Shown here: piece after piece, positions 22,227 to 27,948 of the stretch
Layout of the letters: the number at the start of each line of letters is the position of its first letter
Position numbering within the stretch: position 1 is the stretch's first letter
Assembly (NCBI GenBank): GCA_029821455.1
Contig: JALGTI010000002.1
Location: forward strand, 1 to 29,699
Source of the DNA: Candidatus Zipacnadia bacterium
GTDB taxonomy: Bacteria; Armatimonadota; Zipacnadia; Zipacnadales; Zipacnadaceae
Length of the DNA stretch: 29,699 nt
Direction: 5' to 3'
Position numbers and translations under genes: made by a program
The notes under the pieces: model-generated
Database searches by the model: none
What the model was told of the DNA's origin: nothing
What the model saw: only the letters and a program-made list of their open reading frames with translations

Positions 22227-23648
22227 CTACTTCTCTGTCACCCACGCCACGAACTCATCATAGCCCTCAGAGAACTGGGTCAGGGTGCGAACCACTGGCA
22301 CATAGCTATCAAACTCATCCACTGTCATTCCATCTGGCTCATAGCCCTGGCGGAACAGCTTGGACTTGTACAGCTTCTCCAAGTAGCCATCAGGCAGCGG
22401 TGTCCACATACCATTGGGGTCAATGTCGCGCGGCTCGGCGTCGAACTGCTCCTGCCGGTTGGGGAAGACCGTTATGAAGATAGGCACCTCAGGCTCGGAG
22501 TGGATGGAGCGCAGGATGTTCCACGGCCCGCGCCCGGAGGCCGGTAGCATGTTCGTCTTCTTGAAGCCCAGGCCACCACGCTGGGGCTCAAAGCAGAGCA
22601 GCCGGTACTCGCGCTGGCGAATGGCCGTGGTTGCCCAGGTCTTGACGTCCTCCCAGTCGGACACGCCGGCGGCCTCAAGCTCTTCGCCGATGGGGTCGTC
22701 AACACGCCCATCCATCTGGGTGCGGTAGCTGACCTTCGTGGTGGAGTTCTTCTCAATAGCACCAGCAAACGCGATCTGCTGCGGAAGGCTGAAGTTCACA
22801 GTCACGTTGACGCCCATACTCGAGCCGGTCAGCTCCCCGGCCACGTCAATGCCCGCCTTGGTGCCTGGAACCTTGAACACGCAGTTAGGTGTGCCGCCGA
22901 GCTCCTCCTCAAGCTGCGACCAGACCCACTTGGCCTCCTTGACCATCTGCTCGGCGTCGGTGGCGTTCTTGGGTGAGAGCTGGAGGCTAACGTAGCCGAT
23001 GGCTGCGTCCGTCAGCTCCCAGATCGGACGCAGCAGCCTGGCATTCTGCACCACTACCTGAATCGTCATCGCATAGGCAAGGTCTACCGGCCCGTAGTCG
23101 GGGTTGTCATCTTGAAGCTTATCGCGCACCGGCGTCCAATAATCTGGGTCCTCGGTGCGGGCGACGTTCACCAGCACCGGATTGGTAGTCACCATACAGG
23201 CGCCCTTGCGCATCGCTTCCCGGAGGCCGGCGGCGTAGTCATTGCCCCAGTAGCTATTGCAGTCGCCGAACAGGGTCATCCTGGTCAGCTTTAGCAGGTT
23301 GGATGACTCTATACTAGCGATCTCGCTCTTAGCCTTGTCGGCGAGGTCCGCGCGGCCCCACTCCCGCAGAATGGCAATCGCCCGCTCTGCCTCGCCCTTG
23401 AGGACCTCGTCACTAACTGGTTTGGGGGGCTCGCCATAAGCGCCCTTCAGATTCCAGTCGGGCAGCCCCGAGCACAGGTCAATAGCGCTCTCGCAGATAA
23501 GCTCAGCGATCTCACCCTGGCGGTCCTCGGAGGCTCCGGGGTACTCAGCCTTCAGCTCGCTCTGCCAGGCATTGAGTTCGCTGACAAAGCTCGTGGCATC
23601 GGTCTTGAACATCAGGTCTTGGAGTGTCTGGATGTTTTCTTCGGTCAT
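22227..23648 (-). CDS. Transaldolase-family protein
   Basis: Transaldolases move a dihydroxyacetone unit through a Schiff base between lysine and sugar phosphate. In this 473-residue protein the Tal barrel begins near residue 120: GACMVTTNPVLVN (equivalent of ATTNPSL), then GYVSLQLSPK, the Schiff-base segment CVFKVPGTKAGIDVAGELTG, and GVNVTVNFSLPQQIAFAGA with the active-site threonine. About 110 helical residues precede the barrel. The aligned position of the catalytic Glu96 of E. coli TalB is Gln here. In fructose-6-phosphate aldolase that position is also Gln, so aldolase-like chemistry is possible. The ATG at 23648 has GGGAG about ten bases upstream. It has its own promoter and terminator, so it is probably monocistronic. 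It is a divergent family member, not a standard Tal. Confidence 0.8.
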   Translation of the reverse strand: MTEENIQTLQDLMFKTDATSFVSELNAWQSELKAEYPGASEDRQGEIAELICESAIDLCSGLPDWNLKGAYGEPPKPVSDEVLKGEAERAIAILREWGRADLADKAKSEIASIESSNLLKLTRMTLFGDCNSYWGNDYAAGLREAMRKGACMVTTNPVLVNVARTEDPDYWTPVRDKLQDDNPDYGPVDLAYAMTIQVVVQNARLLRPIWELTDAAIGYVSLQLSPKNATDAEQMVKEAKWVWSQLEEELGGTPNCVFKVPGTKAGIDVAGELTGSSMGVNVTVNFSLPQQIAFAGAIEKNSTTKVSYRTQMDGRVDDPIGEELEAAGVSDWEDVKTWATTAIRQREYRLLCFEPQRGGLGFKKTNMLPASGRGPWNILRSIHSEPEVPIFITVFPNRQEQFDAEPRDIDPNGMWTPLPDGYLEKLYKSKLFRQGYEPDGMTVDEFDSYVPVVRTLTQFSEGYDEFVAWVTEK

Positions 23649-23706
23649 TGCACTTACGCTCCCATTGAGTTACAGAATTCTCGGTGGCCCCATCGCCCCG
23701 GTGGCC

Positions 23707-23735
23707 GCCGGTTCGCTGCACAGTATAGCATAACG
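23707..23735 (-). promoter_or_regulatory. Extended -10 promoter of the transaldolase-family gene
   Basis: On the minus strand an extended -10, TGCTATACT, lies about 80 bases upstream of the start codon. A weak -35 (TTCATC) lies 17 bases before it. The same ATGCTATA motif occurs in the rpsF and prepilin promoters of this window. Confidence 0.5.
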
Positions 23736-23775
23736 TTTGCCGTTGATGAAGGGTTTCCTGGGCAACAGGAAAAAG

Positions 23776-25320
23776 CTATTCTGCTGGCTGCTCTTCCAAT
23801 TGGTGCGAGACGCGGTAGATGGTCGAGCCGCGCAGCGCCAGGTATCTAAGCTTGTCAGGGCCATCGAACCTGAAGCCGGCCTGCTCGGCAATGTCGTCGA
23901 ATAGCAGCCCCTCCTCGCCATCAACAACCGCCACTTCACCATCGCCACGGTTGGCCACATAAGCAAGATGCTTGCCGTCGGGGCTGAAGATGAGGCGGTT
24001 GACACTGACATAGGCCCGCCCGGGTTTGTGATCGCACACCGCCACCCATTGCTCGTTATCGAGTTGCGCGGCATAGGCCAAGCTGCTGCCGTCCGGGCTG
24101 AAGATTATACTGTGCAACCCGATAGCTCTGAACTCTGGGCCTCTTTGCGTATTGCGCACCACGCGGAAGCGGCCGGCTAGTCCGGCTGCATAGGCATAGC
24201 TGCTGCCATCAGGGCTGAATATGAAGCCGGGCTTGAGCACCTCATCAAAGCCAGGGCCGCGGTCGTCTCCGACCACTGCGACAAGGCCGGCGTCTGTGAC
24301 AGTAAAATGGGCCAGGCGACCTGAGCCCGGAGCAAATGCGAGGAAGGCCAGCCCTCGGGCCGTGGCGATCTCCTGCCCGTCCTGGACTATGAGGGGTGTG
24401 TCCTTTTCATGCCACGCGCCATAGGCTACGTGCTGGCTATCGGGGCTGAACTGCAACGACCCGGCAACTACGCCCGCGTACGGGCCGTATTCCTGACCAT
24501 CAACCATCACGACCGGCTGCTCGCCCTTCCAGGCCACGTATGCTACGCGCTGCCCGTCGGGGCTGATCACGGGCATATCGTCAGCGACAGCGTCACACTT
24601 GGGCCCCTCCTGGCCATTGACGACGACTACGTACTTGCTGCCGATGCGGGCGCTGTAGGCGAGCAGATGGCCCTGGAGCCCGAAGCGCAGCCGACCGACC
24701 CCGTCGTAGCGCGCCCCCTCGACCCCATTATGCACCACCACCGCCTTATCCGCCAGCAGGCCCGCGTAGGCCACACTCTGGCTATCGGCGCTGAAGCACA
24801 GACTCCCGACGTCATCGAACTCGGGGCCCTCCTCACCGTCAACCACCACCAGGAAGCGCTCATTACGCATCGCCACATACGCCACGCGCTGACTGTTCGG
24901 GGAGAAGATGACACCCTCCGCGCCGATGGCCTCGTAGACTAGCCCCTTTTCCCCGTCAACGATAACCCAACTGTGCGATCCGTCAGTCGCAATATAGGCC
25001 AGTCGCTGGCTGTCGGGGCTAAATGTCGGCCCGGGTTTGGCGATGCCCTTCGCTAAGGCACCGGCCTTGCCGTCCAGCACCACGGCCTGCCGCCCGAGCA
25101 GGGAGACCACATAGGCAATGTGCAGCCCGTCTGGAGAGATGGATAGGCTTTCGGGCAGCGCGTGGGCCGCGTCAATGACGCACACCGCCTCCTCGGTGAT
25201 CTCACCGCCTTCCCCCGGGGCGAGGCAGGCAGCTAGCAGCGCGCACCCTAGCAATAGAGACCGCCAGGCCGGACCGTTCACAAACCTCAGCTCCTCTGTC
25301 AGGACGCTATTCTTCTCCAC
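23776..25320 (-). CDS. Lipoprotein with about 12 propeller-type (TolB/PD40-like) repeats
   Basis: I do not recognise a named family. Residues 15-32 (NGPAWRSLLLGCALLAAC) form a lipoprotein-type signal with lipobox LAAC. The remaining protein is about 12 repeats of near 40 residues, each of the form FSPDSQRVAYVAxxxxxxVVVDGEEGPxFDxV. SPDG/AYVA is the PD40/TolB strand motif of beta-propellers; the conserved VVDGxEGP half is distinctive. Twelve repeats would fit two six-bladed propellers. Two starts have ribosome-binding sites: GTG 25320 (GGAGGAG, nine bases) and GTG 25281 (GAGGAG, nine bases). The second gives a more normal signal peptide (501 residues). It follows a palindromic element and precedes the transaldolase-family gene. 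Function unknown; ligand or protein binding outside the membrane is likely. Confidence 0.82.
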   Translation of the reverse strand: MEKNSVLTEELRFVNGPAWRSLLLGCALLAACLAPGEGGEITEEAVCVIDAAHALPESLSISPDGLHIAYVVSLLGRQAVVLDGKAGALAKGIAKPGPTFSPDSQRLAYIATDGSHSWVIVDGEKGLVYEAIGAEGVIFSPNSQRVAYVAMRNERFLVVVDGEEGPEFDDVGSLCFSADSQSVAYAGLLADKAVVVHNGVEGARYDGVGRLRFGLQGHLLAYSARIGSKYVVVVNGQEGPKCDAVADDMPVISPDGQRVAYVAWKGEQPVVMVDGQEYGPYAGVVAGSLQFSPDSQHVAYGAWHEKDTPLIVQDGQEIATARGLAFLAFAPGSGRLAHFTVTDAGLVAVVGDDRGPGFDEVLKPGFIFSPDGSSYAYAAGLAGRFRVVRNTQRGPEFRAIGLHSIIFSPDGSSLAYAAQLDNEQWVAVCDHKPGRAYVSVNRLIFSPDGKHLAYVANRGDGEVAVVDGEEGLLFDDIAEQAGFRFDGPDKLRYLALRGSTIYRVSHQLEEQPAE

Positions 25321-25412
25321 AGGGCTGAACTCCTCCTGCAGAAGAGCCCGGTCGGCCGGAAACTATCCATTTGCCATCCGTTACTCCGGTAACAGGCTTA
25401 TACCTGCAAAAA

Positions 25413-25479
25413 GTAGGGACGTGATTCATCACGCCCAAATCCGTCACAAAAAGAAGGGCGCGATAAATCGCGCCCCTAC
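25413..25479. repeat. Dispersed double-hairpin element, copy A
   Basis: The 67-bp element starts GTAGGG and ends CCCCTAC. It holds two palindromes: GCGTGAT-TC-ATCACG near the left end (degraded in this copy) and the perfect GGGCGCGAT-AA-ATCGCGCCC at 25456-25475, joined by an A-rich linker. Copy B at 26286-26351 is almost identical and in the same orientation. Copies A and B flank the prepilin gene. Confidence 0.85.
25456..25475 (-). terminator. Intrinsic terminator of the prepilin gene, supplied by copy A
   Basis: A perfect 9-bp stem with a 2-base loop is followed on the minus strand by TTCTTTTTGTG. It lies about 55 bp after the prepilin stop at 25530 and has the form of a Rho-independent terminator. 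Confidence 0.7.
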
Positions 25480-25529
25480 AAGACCTCCCTGCTAACTAGC
25501 CCGCTGGCTCGGCAGTATTCCCTTCAAGT

Positions 25530-26189
25530 TCAGTCAACCAGCCACGGGTCCTCGCTAGCCAGGAGCGCAGTCTTGTGCAGCCATTTGGCGTGGCCATCAC
25601 AGAAAGTTACGTTCATACCGCCGTTGTGGCGCACGCCCAAGGCGTAATCAAAGGCGCACTCGGTCGCGTAACCGGCACAGGCCGCCCATGGATCACAAAG
25701 AAACGAGCGAGGCTGGTATTCGGTACTTTCAAGGAACATATACTTCTCTGCCGGCCTCGTCACTTTCCCAAGTGACACGAAGAAATTCAGTCGGTCATTC
25801 ATGCCATAGCTAATCGGCTCTGGGAACACGAACTCGGCCGGAACCCCAGTCCACCAGTCCGCATACCCCGTGCCCTGTCCATACCACGGATGCCCCAACT
25901 CAGTGGGGCAAATGTAAATCTGCCTGCTCATTATGTAGGGTTCGAGGACCCACGGCCAGGCTAGCGGCCACTGGAGGCCGGCGCAACATTTCCAGCGGGT
26001 GGGGTACATCTCGTCGCAGTCCTGGACATACATCATAGTGGCCAGGCCAAGCTGCTTCATATTCGACAGACACGAGGTCTGGCGGGCCTTCTCCCGCGCC
26101 CTCGCAAACACCGGGAAAAGGATGGCGGCCAGGATCGCGATGATCGCGATGACCACCAGCAATTCGATTAGCGTAAAGCCCTTGCGCAT
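25530..26189 (-). CDS. DUF1559-type prepilin with H-x9-DG C-terminus
   Basis: The 219-residue protein has a prepilin leader MRKG, then FTLIELLVVIAIIAILAAILFPVF with Glu at +5, followed by ARAREKARQTSCLSNMKQLGLATMMYVQDCDEMYP. The C-terminus holds RHNGGMNVTFCDGHAKW, the H-x9-DG motif of the DUF1559 prepilin family found in many copies in Planctomycetes, Verrucomicrobia and Armatimonadota. Eight cysteines after the N-terminal helix suggest disulfides. The ATG at 26189 has GGAGGTGA upstream; the longer frame to 26210 would contain that site. A near-consensus promoter lies at 26234-26261. The gene is bracketed by two direct copies of a palindromic element. Its role as a surface pilin or secretion pseudopilin is unknown. 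Confidence 0.9.
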   Translation of the reverse strand: MRKGFTLIELLVVIAIIAILAAILFPVFARAREKARQTSCLSNMKQLGLATMMYVQDCDEMYPTRWKCCAGLQWPLAWPWVLEPYIMSRQIYICPTELGHPWYGQGTGYADWWTGVPAEFVFPEPISYGMNDRLNFFVSLGKVTRPAEKYMFLESTEYQPRSFLCDPWAACAGYATECAFDYALGVRHNGGMNVTFCDGHAKWLHKTALLASEDPWLVD

Positions 26190-26233
26190 ATTACTCACCT
26201 CCTCAGACAACAGCGTTTTGTACGTTGACCGTC

Positions 26234-26261
26234 ATTATAGCATACAGGGTGGACAAGTCAA
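26234..26261 (-). promoter_or_regulatory. Near-consensus promoter of the prepilin gene
   Basis: On the minus strand, TTGACT (26261-26256), a 16-base spacer and a perfect TATAAT (26239-26234) with a TG one base before it. Transcription should start near 26228, about 38 bases before the prepilin ATG. It is the strongest promoter I see in the window. Confidence 0.75.
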
Positions 26262-26285
26262 TCGGCAACGGGATTTCCAGTTTCT

Positions 26286-26351
26286 GTAGGGGCGTGATTC
26301 ATCACACCCAAATCCGTCACAGAAAAAGGGCGCGATGGATCGCGCCCCTAC
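26286..26351. repeat. Dispersed double-hairpin element, copy B
   Basis: The 66-bp element has the same layout and orientation as copy A at 25413-25479: GTAGGGGCGTGATTCATCAC at the left end, the linker CCCAAATCCGTCACA, then GGGCGCGAT-GG-ATCGCGCCCCTAC. The two copies differ at about six positions. The right end of copy B supplies the stop codon of the methyltransferase remnant. Confidence 0.85.
26328..26347 (-). terminator. Intrinsic terminator after the methyltransferase remnant, supplied by copy B
   Basis: A perfect 9-bp GC-rich stem with a 2-base loop is followed on the minus strand by TTTTTCTGTG, a classic Rho-independent terminator. It isolates the remnant from the prepilin promoter downstream. 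Confidence 0.75.
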
Positions 26352-26584
26352 TGTCTATCTTCCTCTGAGCGCCTCCCCTTGGGCTTGGCCTTTGTCTGCC
26401 TCGGTGCCTTCTGGAAGGTCCCGCTGCGACTGACCGGATACTCCAGCTTCTTCCCCGCCAGTAGCTCCTCGACCGTCAGGATTTGCAGCTTCGGCACCTC
26501 CGGCAGCAGGCCCGGCGGGTCATAGAAGCCGGCCTCCGCCGCCATATCCCAGTGCCAGAAGTCGTTGAAGGCCGTTATCTGCAC
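26348..26584 (-). pseudogene. Internally deleted DNA methyltransferase remnant
   Basis: The 78-residue reading frame joins two parts that lie far apart in full-length adenine-type DNA methyltransferases. Residues 1-15 (MQITAFNDFWHWDMA) match the AFxDxWHWD segment that follows the DPPFNSN motif near the N-terminus. Residues 16-60 (GFYDPPG, then VPKLQILTVEELLAGKKLEYP and GTFQKAPRQ) match the extreme C-terminus. The catalytic and SAM-binding motifs are missing, so methylation activity is excluded. The GTG at 26584 has GGAGG about seven bases upstream, so the remnant may still be translated. Its stop codon TAG is the first part of copy B's GTAGGGGCG end. The full-length parent gene is not in the window. 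Confidence 0.7.
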
Positions 26585-26658
26585 CCCTATGCCTCCTCAC
26601 CTGGTTAGTTGAGAGTCTTGCCCGGATCTACCTAATCTGAGCGTATACACTACCCTCG

Positions 26659-26713
26659 GTAGCGCAGGCTTCCAGCCTGCGTGCCCTTAGGGCAAGCTGG
26701 AAGCTTACCCTAC
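26659..26713. repeat. Double-hairpin element upstream of the methyltransferase remnant
   Basis: The 55-bp element starts GTAGCGCAGG and ends ACCCTAC. It has a perfect palindrome CGCAGGCT-TCC-AGCCTGCG and a near-palindrome GGGCAAGCT-GGA-AGCTTACCC (one mismatch), separated by a short linker. Ends and layout match the elements at 25413 and 26286, but the stem sequences differ. The surrounding gap (26585-26763) shows no gene. Confidence 0.75.
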
Positions 26714-26763
26714 GCGTAGCCGCGAAGTGTCGCACGTCCAGCGCTAACAGGACGGAACCTTGC

Positions 26764-27948
26764 CTACTGCTGCTCCTTTATTCGCTGAACGCCTGTTGGG
26801 TCTATCATATAGAGCGTACGCTTCTTGTCGCGGGCGCGGGCGTAGATGACGAAGCCCCGGCCTCCGCCGGTCTGCTGATAGCTCTCCAGCGCCCGGCCAT
26901 TGAGTTGCTCGAGTATCTGCATGACGTTCTCGGGGTCAATGGTCAGCTCCTCCAGCGTGGCCGGGTTGACGTATTCCGGATACGAGGTGAAACCCTCGAT
27001 GAACAAACGCAGTTGGCGCAGGCCCTCAGCGGTGGCAGTCCGCCGTGCGAAATCCGCTGCCCCCACCGCCCAACTGGCCTTGCCGATGCCCAGGATGTCC
27101 AGCGGCGCGCTGAGGGTCTGGGTGACGGTCAGCTCAAACGTCTTCAGCCACAGCTCCGGCGGGATCGGCTTCATCAGCTCTTCCCTGCTGAAACTGTATT
27201 GAGCGGCTGGCGGGAGGGGGCGGGGAGGTGGCGGCGGCATACCCGCATTCACGACGGTCCCGCCAAACTGGGGCACGCCGACAGTCTGCCCAGTCCAGCC
27301 TCTGACATCCACGTAGCCCTGGGCGCACATCACCTCACTTTGCTGGCCGCCGGGGACGGCATAGACGCTGAAGGTGGTGCCCCTGACCGCCGCCACTGAG
27401 GCCGGCGTATAAAGCTTCAGCTCAGACTTAGCGCCGAAGTTGGGGCTGATTCTGGCCCACACCTGCCCGGCCGCCACAAAGAAGCTACGTGCCCGCCATC
27501 TGCCGCCCCGGTTGTACTCCAGCAGCTTGATGGTAAAATCCGCATTCTCGCCGATGGTGATGACACTGCCATCGGGGAAGTCCAGTACCACCTGTGAGCG
27601 CGGCCCCGTCACCACCACATTGTTGTCCTCCAACGTAGCACCGGCAGTCAGCATCTGGCGCTGTCCGCCCCGCTGAGTGAGCATCTGGGCCTGCCCCACC
27701 ATCGAAATAACCGTGGCCCTGAACTCCTGATTCTCCCGCCTCACGCCATCAGCGATGATGACAACAATGACGATTAGCAGGCCCCAGATGATGCGTGCAT
27801 CCAGCCACTGGGGCAGCAGGCGTGGTATCCCGCGCCTGCGCCGCTTCTCCTTCTTTTCTTCGTGTTTGCGCACATCCTCGAACGCCTGAGCCAACAGCTC
27901 GTCTTCAGTCGTCGGCTTCGTTCGTTTCTTGCCAAGCAATGCTGTCAC
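26764..27948 (-). CDS. FecR-domain membrane protein
   Basis: The 394-residue protein has a charged cytosolic N-terminus, one membrane helix at about 51-69 (ARIIWGLLIVIVVIIADGV), and then a FecR domain from about 80 to 200, including VVLDFPDGSVITIGENADFTI and the signature TPASVAAVRGTTFSVYAVPGG. A proline-rich linker and an unassigned C-terminal helical domain follow. FecR domains sense or relay signals across the envelope, classically to ECF sigma factors, but stand-alone FecR proteins are common. Its start overlaps the CHASE2-cyclase gene by 44 bp. GTG 27948 lies too close to AAAGG; the TTG three codons later has GGTGA five bases upstream and may be the true start. The pairing with a cyclase suggests a joint envelope-signalling unit. 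Confidence 0.85.
   Translation of the reverse strand: MTALLGKKRTKPTTEDELLAQAFEDVRKHEEKKEKRRRRGIPRLLPQWLDARIIWGLLIVIVVIIADGVRRENQEFRATVISMVGQAQMLTQRGGQRQMLTAGATLEDNNVVVTGPRSQVVLDFPDGSVITIGENADFTIKLLEYNRGGRWRARSFFVAAGQVWARISPNFGAKSELKLYTPASVAAVRGTTFSVYAVPGGQQSEVMCAQGYVDVRGWTGQTVGVPQFGGTVVNAGMPPPPPRPLPPAAQYSFSREELMKPIPPELWLKTFELTVTQTLSAPLDILGIGKASWAVGAADFARRTATAEGLRQLRLFIEGFTSYPEYVNPATLEELTIDPENVMQILEQLNGRALESYQQTGGGRGFVIYARARDKKRTLYMIDPTGVQRIKEQQ

Noticed and set aside
23754..23772. Hairpin TTTCCTG-GGCAA-CAGGAAA after the propeller lipoprotein gene
   Set aside because: It has a weak AT-rich stem and no T-run after it on the transcribed strand, so I do not call it a terminator.
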